Positions 19,077-26,819 of a stretch of DNA of 64,000 bases are shown here, piece by piece (positions within the stretch are counted from its first letter, which is position 1; every line of letters begins with the position of its first letter). The stretch comes from Pseudomonas sp. GV085. Lineage in GTDB: Bacteria; Pseudomonadota; Gammaproteobacteria; Pseudomonadales; Pseudomonadaceae. The stretch is from positions 186,001 to 250,000 of the forward strand of contig NZ_QAOV01000004.1 in NCBI RefSeq assembly GCF_003050925.1, read 5' to 3'. A model generated the notes under the pieces. It did no database searches and had not been told where the DNA came from. It saw nothing but the letters and a program-made list of their open reading frames with translations. The translations under genes and the position numbers were made by a program.

Positions 19077-22000
19077 ATGCGCTTCAACGTTTCCGAATGG
19101 GCGCTGCGTAATCGCCAGATCGTCCTGTTCCTGATGCTGTTGCTGGCCATCGTCGGCGCACTTTCCTACACCAAGCTCGGCCAGAGTGAAGACCCGCCGT
19201 TCACCTTCAAGGCCATGGTGATTCGCACCAACTGGCCGGGAGCGACCGCTGAGGAAGTCTCGCGCCAGGTCACCGAACGCATCGAAAAGAAACTGATGGA
19301 AACCGGCGAGTACGAGCGCATTGTGTCGTTCTCCCGTCCGGGCGAATCCCAGGTCACCTTCATCGCTCGCGACTCCATGCATTCGGTGGAGATCCCGGAG
19401 CTCTGGTATCAGGTGCGCAAGAAGATCAGTGACATCCGTCATACCCTGCCGCCGGGGATTCAGGGGCCGTTTTTCAACGATGAATTCGGCACCACGTTCG
19501 GCAATATCTACGCCCTGACCGGCGAGGGCTTCGACTACGCCGTGCTCAAGGATTACGCCGACCGCATCCAGATCCAGCTGCAACGGGTCAAGGATGTGGG
19601 CAAGGTCGAACTGCTGGGCTTGCAGGACGAGAAAATCTGGATCGAACTCTCCAACGTCAAGCTCGCCACCCTCGGCTTGCCGCTGGCAGCTGTCCAGCAA
19701 GCCCTTGAAGAACAGAACGCGGTGTCCACGGCAGGTTTCTTCGAGACCAGCAGCGAGCGATTGCAACTACGGGTAACGGGGAATTTTCAGACGGTCGACG
19801 AGATCAAGAACTTCCCGATCCGCGTCGGTGATCGCACCTTCCACATCTCCGATGTGGCCAATGTGCGGCGTGGTTTCAATGATCCACCGGCACCGCGCAT
19901 GCGCTTTATGGCACAAGACGCCATCGGCCTTGCGGTGGCAATGAAGGACGGCGGTGACATTCTGGTGTTGGGCAAGGCGCTGGAAATCGAGTTCGCCCGT
20001 ATCCAGAAAAACCTCCCGGCCGGTATGGAGCTGCGCAAAGTCTCCGACCAACCGGCCGCGGTGAAAACCGGTGTCGGCGAGTTCGTGCAAGTACTGGTCG
20101 AGGCGCTGGCCATTGTGTTGCTGGTGAGCTTCTTCTCCCTGGGTGTGCGCACCGGCATGGTGGTGGCCCTGGCGATTCCGCTGGTGCTGGCGATGACGTT
20201 CGCGTGCATGTATTACCTCGGCATCGGCCTGCACAAGATTTCCCTCGGCGCGCTGGTACTGGCCCTGGGTTTGCTGGTGGACGATGCGATCATCGCCGTG
20301 GAAATGATGGCGATCAAAATGGAGCAGGGTTTCGACCGGGTCAAAGCGGCGAGTTATGCCTGGACCAGTACCGCATTCCCGATGCTCACCGGTACGCTGA
20401 TCACCGCGGCCGGCTTCCTGCCGATCGCCACGGCTCAATCGGGCACGGGCGAATACACCCGTTCGATCTTCGAGGTGGTCACGATCGCGCTGTTGGCGTC
20501 GTGGGTGGCTGCGGTGGTCTTCGTGCCGTATCTGGGGGAAAAACTCCTGCCGGACCTGGCGAAGATTCACGCCGCCAAGCACGGTGCCGGCCAGCCGGAT
20601 CCGTATGCCACGCCGTTTTATCAGCGCGTCCGGCGTCTGGTGGAGTGGTGCGTGCGCTGGCGTAAAACCGTGATCACAGCGACCGTGATGCTGTTCATCG
20701 TCTCCATCGTGCTGTTCAAGTTTGTGCCGCAGCAGTTCTTCCCGGCATCGGGTCGCCTGGAGTTGATGGTCGACCTGAAACTGGCCGAAGGCGCTTCGCT
20801 GAGCAACACCGCCGACGAGGTCAAGCGCCTTGAGGCGCTGCTCAAGGACAAGGCGGGGATCGACAATTACGTGGCCTACGTCGGCACCGGTTCGCCGCGT
20901 TTTTACCTGCCGCTGGATCAGCAACTGCCGGCGGCGAGCTTCGCCCAGTTTGTCGTCCTGGCGAAAACCATCGAGGAACGAGAAACCCTGCGTACCTGGT
21001 TGATCGCAACACTCAATGAGCAATTCCCGGCCTTGCGCTCACGGGTTACGCGCCTGGAAAACGGTCCGCCGGTTGGTTACCCGGTGCAGTTCCGTGTGAC
21101 CGGGGAGCACATCGAGGAGGTGCGGGCGCTGGCGCGCAAAGTCGCGGCCAAGGTTCGCGAGAACCCGCATGTGGTCAACGTCCACCTGGACTGGGAAGAA
21201 CCGAGCAAGGTGGTGTACCTGAACATCGATCAGGACCGCGCACGGGCGCTGGGCGTGAGCACGGCGAACCTGTCCGGGTTCCTGCAAAGCTCCCTGACCG
21301 GTTCCAGCGTCAGCCAGTACCGCGAAGACAACGAGTTGATCGAGATCCTGCTGCGCGGCACCTTGCGTGAGCGCACCGAACTGTCGTTGCTGCCGAGCCT
21401 GGCGGTACCGACCGATAACAGTCGCAGCGTCGCGCTGTCGCAGATCGCGACCCTGGAGTACGGCTTCGAAGAGGGCGTCATCTGGCACCGCAACCGCTTG
21501 CCCAACGTGACCGTTCGTGCCGACATCTATGACAAGCAGCAACCGGCGACGCTGGTGCAGCAGATCATGCCGACCCTCGATCCGATCCGCGCCGAACTGC
21601 CCGATGGGTACTTGCTGGATGTCGGCGGTACGGTGGAAGACTCCGCGCGCGGACAGAATTCGGTGAAGGCCGGCGTGCCGTTGTTCATCGTGGTGGTGTT
21701 GACCTTGCTGATGCTGCAACTGCGCAGTTTCTCGCGCACGGCGATGGTGTTTCTGACGGCGCCGCTGGGGTTGATCGGGGTGACGCTGTTTCTGTTGGTG
21801 TTCCGCCAGCCGTTCGGTTTCGTGGCCATGCTGGGGACCATCGCCTTGTCGGGGATGATCATGCGTAACTCGGTGATTCTGGTGGATCAGATCGAGCAGG
21901 ATATTTCTGCTGGGCTTAAGCCTTGGCAGGCGATTATCGAGGCGACGGTTCGGCGGTTTCGGCCGATTGTGTTGACGGCGCTGGCGGCGGTGCTTGCCAT

Positions 22001-22142
22001 GATTCCGTTGTCGCGCAGTGTGTTTTTCGGACCGATGGCGGTGGCGATCATGGGGGGGTTGATCGTTGCGACGGCGTTGACGCTTTTGTTTTTGCCGGCG
22101 TTGTATGCGGCCTGGTTCCGGGTCAGGAAGGAGACCGTTTGA
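19077..22142 (+). CDS. mexK: RND efflux permease MexK
   Basis: Proton-driven inner-membrane multidrug exporter. The 1021-residue protein has the RND plan: TM1 near residues 11-30, a large periplasmic loop, TM2-6, a second loop and TM8-12. The proton-relay pair D402-D403 lies in LLVDDAIIAVEMM. It ends LYAAWFRVRKETV. In P. aeruginosa MexJK exports triclosan, and with OprM erythromycin and tetracycline. No outer-membrane channel gene follows, so it must borrow one. Substrates here are inferred from orthology. Confidence 0.88.
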   Translation: MRFNVSEWALRNRQIVLFLMLLLAIVGALSYTKLGQSEDPPFTFKAMVIRTNWPGATAEEVSRQVTERIEKKLMETGEYERIVSFSRPGESQVTFIARDSMHSVEIPELWYQVRKKISDIRHTLPPGIQGPFFNDEFGTTFGNIYALTGEGFDYAVLKDYADRIQIQLQRVKDVGKVELLGLQDEKIWIELSNVKLATLGLPLAAVQQALEEQNAVSTAGFFETSSERLQLRVTGNFQTVDEIKNFPIRVGDRTFHISDVANVRRGFNDPPAPRMRFMAQDAIGLAVAMKDGGDILVLGKALEIEFARIQKNLPAGMELRKVSDQPAAVKTGVGEFVQVLVEALAIVLLVSFFSLGVRTGMVVALAIPLVLAMTFACMYYLGIGLHKISLGALVLALGLLVDDAIIAVEMMAIKMEQGFDRVKAASYAWTSTAFPMLTGTLITAAGFLPIATAQSGTGEYTRSIFEVVTIALLASWVAAVVFVPYLGEKLLPDLAKIHAAKHGAGQPDPYATPFYQRVRRLVEWCVRWRKTVITATVMLFIVSIVLFKFVPQQFFPASGRLELMVDLKLAEGASLSNTADEVKRLEALLKDKAGIDNYVAYVGTGSPRFYLPLDQQLPAASFAQFVVLAKTIEERETLRTWLIATLNEQFPALRSRVTRLENGPPVGYPVQFRVTGEHIEEVRALARKVAAKVRENPHVVNVHLDWEEPSKVVYLNIDQDRARALGVSTANLSGFLQSSLTGSSVSQYREDNELIEILLRGTLRERTELSLLPSLAVPTDNSRSVALSQIATLEYGFEEGVIWHRNRLPNVTVRADIYDKQQPATLVQQIMPTLDPIRAELPDGYLLDVGGTVEDSARGQNSVKAGVPLFIVVVLTLLMLQLRSFSRTAMVFLTAPLGLIGVTLFLLVFRQPFGFVAMLGTIALSGMIMRNSVILVDQIEQDISAGLKPWQAIIEATVRRFRPIVLTALAAVLAMIPLSRSVFFGPMAVAIMGGLIVATALTLLFLPALYAAWFRVRKETV

Positions 22143-22168
22143 CCGGGTACATATCCGTTGCTGCGGTA

Positions 22169-22400
22169 ACGGCGGCTGGCGGTTTCGCCCTTACGGCGAG
22201 TCCCTTTTGGCAAACGCCCCAAAAGGAACCAAAAGGTCTCGCCCCGAACGTACGGCCCCTCGCTTAGGCTCGGGGTTCCTTCGTTCCGGCATTCATCCGG
22301 GGGCATTGCCCTCCGGTCGGCTTCGCTTCGACCTACATGCAATGAGTTCGACTGCGTCGAACGGCGCTGCGCGCCCATCCCCGGATGAACACCTCCACTC
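22169..22400. repeat. Structured non-coding repeat downstream of mexK
   Basis: The stretch contains CCTTTTGG (22203-22210), CCAAAAGG (22219-22226) and again CCAAAAGG (22229-22236), then several GC palindromes such as TTCGACTGCGTCGAA (22347-22361). Sequences with this CCTTTTGGCAAACGCC core are, from memory, scattered between genes in many Pseudomonas genomes. Short frames here have no ribosome binding site or family resemblance. Confidence 0.55.
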
Positions 22401-22509
22401 AGCCTGCCGAGGGGGCGGGTGGATCAAGATCAAAAGCTGCAGGCGAGCTAACGCTCGGCCTGTTGAGTGGTGAAAAGCGGCGGGTGTACGCCGATCTGCC
22501 TTTGCTTTT

Positions 22510-22838
22510 CTGTAGGAGCTGGCTTGCCAGCGAAGGCGGCCTGCCAGCCGACCAATTTCTTTCGAATGTACCCAGCCCAACTGTAGGAGCTGCCGAAGGC
22601 TGCGATCTTTTGATCTTGTTTGTAAGGAATAAAGCCAGAAGATCGCAGCCTCGTTGCACTCGACAGCTCCTACAGGGAAATGCGTACGCATGAATAACCA
22701 GGCCTGCCAGCCGACCAATTTCTTGCAGATGTCCCCAATCCCTGTAGGAGCTGGCTTGCCAGCGAAGGCGGCCCGCCAGCCGACCAATCTCTCACAGATG
22801 TACTCAGCACCTGTAGGAGTGAGCCTGCTCGCGATGGC
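22510..22838. repeat. Cluster of REP elements with repeated spacers
   Basis: REP cores GTAGGAGCTGGCTTGCCAGC occur at 22512-22531 and 22743-22762, a GTAGGAGCTGCCGAAGGC variant at 22583-22600 with a partial inverse at 22640-22676, and GTAGGAGTGAGCCTGCTCGC at 22813-22832. Between them the spacer GCCAGCCGACCAAT recurs at about 22543, 22705 and 22776, followed each time by a CAGATGT- or GAATGT-type stretch. The whole looks like tandem duplication of a REP-plus-spacer unit about 65 bases long. Confidence 0.8.
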
Positions 22839-22965
22839 TGCCCGACAGTCAACAATGTTTATCGCCCAAGCCAACAATTCAGACCATTCCCACAAGACTT
22901 TCAGGTTGCCTGTCGGAAGCACGATCTCTAGCCTCTGACGGTCGCTGCCAATTCAGCGACCGGGA

Positions 22966-22993
22966 CTGCAAGCCCGCCAATAGTTTGTTAGGC
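22966..22993 (+). promoter_or_regulatory. Upstream b1/a1 target segments of the C4-like RNA
   Basis: CTGCAAG (22966-22972) and GTTAGGC (22987-22993) are complementary to CTTGCAG (23100-23106) and GCCTAAC (23085-23091) inside the folded RNA downstream. The same two words recur before the next gene, as in the a1/b1 and a2/b2 layout of phage P1 c4. A 9-bp hairpin (CGGTCGCTG/CAGCGACCG, 22939-22962) lies just upstream. Confidence 0.65.
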
Positions 22994-23014
22994 GCCCACT
23001 GGCGCACCTATAAT
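22985..23014 (+). promoter_or_regulatory. Candidate sigma-70 promoter for the C4-like RNA
   Basis: TTGTTA (22985-22990), an 18-base spacer and a perfect TATAAT (23009-23014). Initiation would fall near 23021, just before the folded RNA. It overlaps the a1 segment, so a second promoter further upstream may exist. Confidence 0.55.
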
Positions 23015-23045
23015 CGTGGCGCTTTTTTAGCGACCACCGATTTAT

Positions 23046-23126
23046 GGTGGCTGTGTGCGGGAGATCTTCGGGTCTGCCGAGGTTGCCTAACGACTCGGTC
23101 TTGCAGACCTGCACACAGCTGCCACC
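23046..23126 (+). ncRNA. C4-like antisense RNA
   Basis: The segment folds into a closing stem, GGTGGCTGTGTGC (23046-23058) with GCACACAG-CCACC (23111-23126, three-base bulge), holding two elements: a UUCG-capped hairpin (AGATC-TTCG-GGTCT, 23062-23075) and a hairpin CCGAG/CTCGG (23077-23098) whose 12-base loop contains CCTAACG (23086-23092). That loop is an exact complement of CGTTAGG (23162-23168), the ribosome binding site of the next gene, and CTTGCAGA (23100-23107) is an exact complement of TCTGCAAG (23132-23139). This matches the plan of C4 antisense RNAs of phages P1/P7. Assignment to that class is by structure and complementarity only. Confidence 0.72.
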
Positions 23127-23131
23127 CATCA

Positions 23132-23170
23132 TCTGCAAGTGATGCTGGCTGCTCCGACTTTCGTTAGGAG
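23132..23170 (+). promoter_or_regulatory. Downstream b2/a2 target segments covering a ribosome binding site
   Basis: TCTGCAAG (23132-23139) and CGTTAGG (23162-23168) pair with the antisense words of the C4-like RNA. The second overlaps TAGGAG (23165-23170), the ribosome binding site for the gene starting at 23178, so pairing would hide it. Confidence 0.68.
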
Positions 23171-23177
23171 CTTTATG

Positions 23178-23459
23178 ATGATCAAACCTAGCCCAAACCC
23201 CCCGGCTTCAGAGTCTGAAGAGCATATCGGCACTTCAAGTCGTCCCTGCCCAATTTTCACCATCCGTCCAGACGTCAATTCCGAAACCCTCCTCGTCCAT
23301 GCCTACGAAACCCTTGCCTCAGCGAATGTGATGGCAACCGAACTGTCGTCCATCCTGAGCGGCCCCACCTGCAATCTGGCACTCGGCATTCAGCAGATGA
23401 TTGTCCTGGCGCAGCTATCAGTGAATCGCGTCCTCGATCAGCTGGATCCGCAGCAATAG
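23178..23459 (+). CDS. Small DUF6124/DUF3077-like protein
   Basis: A 93-residue protein starting MIKPSPNPP; TAGGAG seven bases upstream favours the ATG at 23178 over an adjacent ATG at 23175. It resembles a family of small Pseudomonas proteins that begin with a K-PNPP-type motif and carry a helical C-terminus (here LLVHAYETLASANVMATELS and QQMIVLAQLSVNRVLDQL). Function unknown. The C4-like RNA upstream should control its translation, which makes it the analogue of the icd/ant target in phage P1. No phage genes are near. Family assignment is from memory and moderate. Confidence 0.75.
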   Translation: MIKPSPNPPASESEEHIGTSSRPCPIFTIRPDVNSETLLVHAYETLASANVMATELSSILSGPTCNLALGIQQMIVLAQLSVNRVLDQLDPQQ

Positions 23460-23602
23460 CAAAAGGAAAAAGCCTGCTGAACCTGTACCGGCCAGCGGGC
23501 ATTCATTGTTCCTACATCTATCTCGGACCCGTCTGATATTGAGGCTAAAAAGGTCAGGTGTTGTACTCAGCGTCCGGTTTCACGCATGTTTGAGACAGTG
23601 CC

Positions 23603-24949
23603 ATGAAAAACCCACCCACCTTGAGAGGCCGGTTCGATCCGGTATTTGAGCGGCTGGGGCAGTCGCCCCACAAGGAACGCCTTTCGCAATACCTCGCCTT
23701 GCTCAAGCCCCTGGACGATCAGGGGCGTTACCTGCCGTTCGATGCATTGCGCTATCGCTGGGCGCCCGGGCTGGATTCGAATCTGTGCTGGGCCTTGGTC
23801 AAGAAAGCGCGGACCGCACAGTATTTGAATCTTTTGCCATTGGGTGAACCGGCGTGCTGGCTGAAATTCATGCTGACGCCGCAGGCGCAAAAAGCCATTT
23901 CCGTAGTGGATCGTCAGGCGACAACCGCAGTGCTGGAATACATGACCGGCCAGATTGGCGAGCGCGCTCATTTCAGCTATTTGCTCAATGATCTGATCGA
24001 AGACGAGGCCATCAGCAGTAGCCAGCTCGAAGGTGCGGCCACCACGACGCGGGTGGCCAAGGACATGCTTAAGCGCCATCGTTCGCCGCGCACGCCGGAT
24101 GAGCGAATGGTCATCGGTAACTTCAAGATGATGAACTTCGCCTGGGAGCAGCGTTACGAGCCGCTGAGCGTTGAGCTGATTGCAGCCATGCATCGAGTTG
24201 GCGTCGAGGGTATCGACGATTCGCGGTATTCGCCTGGCGCATTCAGGACCAACGATGATGTCGTAGTCCAGGATGGCGAGGGCAACACCGTGCATTCGCC
24301 ACCGCCTGCAGCAGGGCTCGTGTCACGTTTGCAGGTGCTGGCCAAGTGGATCAACCAACCCTATAACAACCCTCATCAAGCGGACTACCTTCATCCATTG
24401 ATCAAAGCCATCGCGCTGCATTTCGTCCTGGGTTACGAGCATCCTTTTCGCGACGGCAACGGTCGGGTAGCGCGCGCGTTGTTTTACTGGTTCATGTTCA
24501 AAAATGACTACTCGGCGTTTCGCTACATCGCTATCAGTGTCTTGTTGCGCAATGCGCCGTTGAAGTACGGGCGGTCGTATTTGAATACCGAGGCGGATGA
24601 CCTGGATCTGACGTATTTCGTCGATTTCCAGTGTTCGGTGGTGTTGCGGGCTGTGGGCAGTTTTACCGAGGCGTATCGGAAAAGTCTGGAGGATGCGCAG
24701 CAATTCGATTGCTGGTTGCGTGAAAGTGGTTTTCTCGACCAGCTCACCGAGAAACAGCGGGCATTGTTTCAAGTGGCCAGGAGTGGAATGGCCAAGGAGT
24801 TCACGGCGGTCAACGTGAAGGAGAATCTGGGTTGTTCCTACAACACAGCGTCAGCCACGCTAAATGGGCTGGTCGCGTTGAAGTTGTTCGAGAAACGCAA
24901 GATGGGGCGCGAGTGGGTGTTCTTTCTACGACCGGTCTCGGCAACCTGA
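23603..24949 (+). CDS. Fic-domain protein, class II (probable AMP-transferase)
   Basis: The 448-residue protein has an intact Fic motif, H280-P-F-R-D-G-N-G-R288, used by Fic enzymes to move AMP from ATP to a hydroxyl side chain of a target protein. Upstream, S139-S-Q-L-E143-G144 matches the (S/T)xxxE(G/N) inhibitory helix; its position N-terminal to the Fic core makes this a self-inhibited class II protein that needs no separate antitoxin. The C-terminal 80 residues (EFTAVNVKENLGCSYNTAS) look like a winged helix. Downstream is a REPIN. Target unknown. The neighbourhood suggests accessory DNA. Confidence 0.92.
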   Translation: MKNPPTLRGRFDPVFERLGQSPHKERLSQYLALLKPLDDQGRYLPFDALRYRWAPGLDSNLCWALVKKARTAQYLNLLPLGEPACWLKFMLTPQAQKAISVVDRQATTAVLEYMTGQIGERAHFSYLLNDLIEDEAISSSQLEGAATTTRVAKDMLKRHRSPRTPDERMVIGNFKMMNFAWEQRYEPLSVELIAAMHRVGVEGIDDSRYSPGAFRTNDDVVVQDGEGNTVHSPPPAAGLVSRLQVLAKWINQPYNNPHQADYLHPLIKAIALHFVLGYEHPFRDGNGRVARALFYWFMFKNDYSAFRYIAISVLLRNAPLKYGRSYLNTEADDLDLTYFVDFQCSVVLRAVGSFTEAYRKSLEDAQQFDCWLRESGFLDQLTEKQRALFQVARSGMAKEFTAVNVKENLGCSYNTASATLNGLVALKLFEKRKMGREWVFFLRPVSAT

Positions 24950-24953
24950 TTCC

Positions 24954-25047
24954 TTGCAGGAGCGAGCTTGCTCGCGATTGCGCAATATCAGCCAGCATCG
25001 ATGCCGACTGAGACGACCTCATCGCGAGCAAGTTCGCTCCTACAAGG
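24954..25047. repeat. REPIN (inverted REP pair)
   Basis: GGAGCGAGCTTGCTCGCGAT (24959-24978) and ATCGCGAGCAAGTTCGCTCC (25021-25040), one mismatch between the arms, between the convergent fic and DUF4197 genes. Confidence 0.9.
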
Positions 25048-25059
25048 GTTGCGCGTGGC

Positions 25060-25749
25060 CTAGAGCGTACCAAACACCTTCTTCGCCAAACTGGTGGCCG
25101 CCGCCGCGGGGTTCTTGCGGATGGTCTCTTCCTGTTTGCCGATCATTTCGAACAAGCCATTCAAGGCCTGCTCGGTGACGTAGTTTTCGACGTTGGCATT
25201 CTTCGCATCCACTACGCCCATGGTCGCCGCTTGCCCGGCGAACGAGTTGTACTGTTGGGCCAGGCCAACCTTGTCGGTGGCTTGCTTGACGATCGGCAGG
25301 AACTTGGCGCGGATCTGTTCGCGGCTGGTCTTGTTCAGGTATTGGGTGGCCGACTCGTTGCCGCCGCTGAGGATGCCCTTGGCGTCTTCAACGGTCATTT
25401 TCTTCACGGCATCGACAAGGATTGGCTGGGCCTGGGTCACGGCGCTTTCCGCCGCCTTGTTCATGCTGGCTTCCAGTTCATCGACCTGATCACCCATGCC
25501 GAACTGTTTCATCTTGCTGGCGACTTTGCCCAGTTTGCCCGGCAGTTCGATTTTTACTTCGGGGTTGTTGCTGAAGCCCCCGGGAGTGCCGAGCTGTTTC
25601 ACGGCCAGTTGCGCACCTTGGGTCAGGGCGTCCTTGAGACCACCGGTGGCGTCTTTTTGCGACAGATCGCTGAGCGACAGCGCCATCGCGCTGGCGCAGA
25701 ACATCAAACCTGCGCACAGGCCGGCAAAACGGAGGGTAGGGCGGAGCAT
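25060..25749 (-). CDS. DUF4197 family periplasmic protein
   Basis: A 229-residue exported protein. The start at 25749 is preferred to the frame at 25767 because AAGGA lies seven bases upstream. The signal peptide ends near A-M-A-L (about residue 23). The mature part begins LSLSDLSQKDATGGLKDALT and ends ATSLAKKVFGTL, typical of DUF4197, an all-helical family of unknown function. It follows the YbaY-type lipoprotein gene by 27 bases and is likely in one operon with it. Confidence 0.88.
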   Translation of the reverse strand: MLRPTLRFAGLCAGLMFCASAMALSLSDLSQKDATGGLKDALTQGAQLAVKQLGTPGGFSNNPEVKIELPGKLGKVASKMKQFGMGDQVDELEASMNKAAESAVTQAQPILVDAVKKMTVEDAKGILSGGNESATQYLNKTSREQIRAKFLPIVKQATDKVGLAQQYNSFAGQAATMGVVDAKNANVENYVTEQALNGLFEMIGKQEETIRKNPAAAATSLAKKVFGTL

Positions 25750-25776
25750 GGCAGCTTCCTTGTTCAAAAAAGAGAA

Positions 25777-26175
25777 TTAGCGAACGGCGTCGACGCGGAT
25801 TTTCAGCGGTTGCGGGTCTTTGCCATCAAGCTGCACGGCATGGTTTTCGGTGGTGATGAACATCAGTTTGCCGTCGACTTCGATGCGCGCGCTGACCGAG
25901 TAGCGATGGCCTGGTTTGACCTGCGCCGGATCGTAACTCAGATGAAACGGCAGTGGCACCTGACCTTTGACCTGACCTTTCTGTTCGTCGAGGACAATGG
26001 CCGGTGCGTCGGCCAGGGACACGTCCTGCAAGCTCACGCTCAGGGTGGCGGTGGGCGGCAGGGTGCTGCGTTGCAGGTAAAAGACTTCGCCGTCGAGGCT
26101 GGCCTTCGGGGCAGATTGCATGGATTGGCAGGCGCCGAGCAAAACCGTAAGCCCGAGGAGAGAGAGTTTTTTCAT
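25777..26175 (-). CDS. YbaY family lipoprotein
   Basis: A 132-residue protein with a lipoprotein signal (L-L-G-A-C, Cys16) and a beta-sandwich YbaY domain: ASLDGEVFYLQRSTLPPTAT, LSVSLQDVSLAD, VPLPFHLSYDPAQVKPGHRY and SARIEVDGKLMFITT. YbaY domains occur in envelope proteins with uncertain roles, often beside META or HslJ-like proteins. A second YbaY-domain gene lies just upstream, but without a signal peptide. Confidence 0.86.
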   Translation of the reverse strand: MKKLSLLGLTVLLGACQSMQSAPKASLDGEVFYLQRSTLPPTATLSVSLQDVSLADAPAIVLDEQKGQVKGQVPLPFHLSYDPAQVKPGHRYSVSARIEVDGKLMFITTENHAVQLDGKDPQPLKIRVDAVR

Positions 26176-26309
26176 GAAGCGGATCCTTGTCGTTGGCGCC
26201 TGAAGAAAACCGGCGCCAACGACAATTTAGCGGATTTTACCGGCGATAACCCCGGTAACATGTTGCAATATGGTGCCAGGGATATCGCCGAACTTGCCTC
26301 GGGGCGTTC

Positions 26310-26651
26310 TCAGACGCGGCTGACCAGCACTTCCTGCCCCTTTACATAATCGACACCCAATTCCACCCGGTGTTGTTGAGTGGTGGTGAAGACCAGACGG
26401 TCTTCGTGGGTGATGCTCGCGTTGATTGCATAGGTATGGCCGGGCAGGACATCGGCAAGCTTGTACGTCAGGTTGAAGTTCAGCCCGACATTTTCTGCAT
26501 TGGGAGTGATCTGTACGGCCAGTTCCTTAGCGGCGACCTCTTGCAGGCTGACATCCAGCAGGCGGACATGAAGAGTCGAGTCAGGCATCAGCGCAATCTT
26601 TTCCAGGTAATGCACTTTGCCACCAATGGTCTTTACGGGTTCGTTGCTCAT
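26310..26651 (-). CDS. YbaY-domain protein without signal peptide
   Basis: 113 residues, starting at the ATG at 26651 behind AAGGAAAT. It repeats the YbaY pattern of its neighbour (GGKVHYLEKIALMPDSTL, HVRLLDVSLQEV, FNLTYKLADVLPGHTYAI, NASITHEDRLVFTTTQQH) but has no signal or lipobox, so it is predicted to be cytoplasmic. It is probably an ancient duplicate of the downstream gene that either lost or never gained the export signal. Confidence 0.82.
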   Translation of the reverse strand: MSNEPVKTIGGKVHYLEKIALMPDSTLHVRLLDVSLQEVAAKELAVQITPNAENVGLNFNLTYKLADVLPGHTYAINASITHEDRLVFTTTQQHRVELGVDYVKGQEVLVSRV

Positions 26652-26819
26652 ATTGATTTCCTTATCGATTGATCGTCGGTATTGACGAGCGCCCAGCATA
26701 GGGTCGAGGCAGCGATTTCTATGTAGGGGAATTCCTGCAGGCAGGGGCGAAGAGAGAGTGGCATGGGTCAGAAGCGTCCTTGCTTCAGCCATAAACCTGC
26801 GTGCAGTGATCCGATGCAA

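Noticed and set aside
22105..22693. Open frames of 100-120 codons after mexK
   Set aside because: They run through repeated palindromic DNA and REP cores, lack starts with ribosome binding sites, and have biased composition.
22510..22838. Possible CRISPR array
   Set aside because: Repeat units are REP palindromes with similar rather than unique spacers, irregular spacing and no cas genes nearby.
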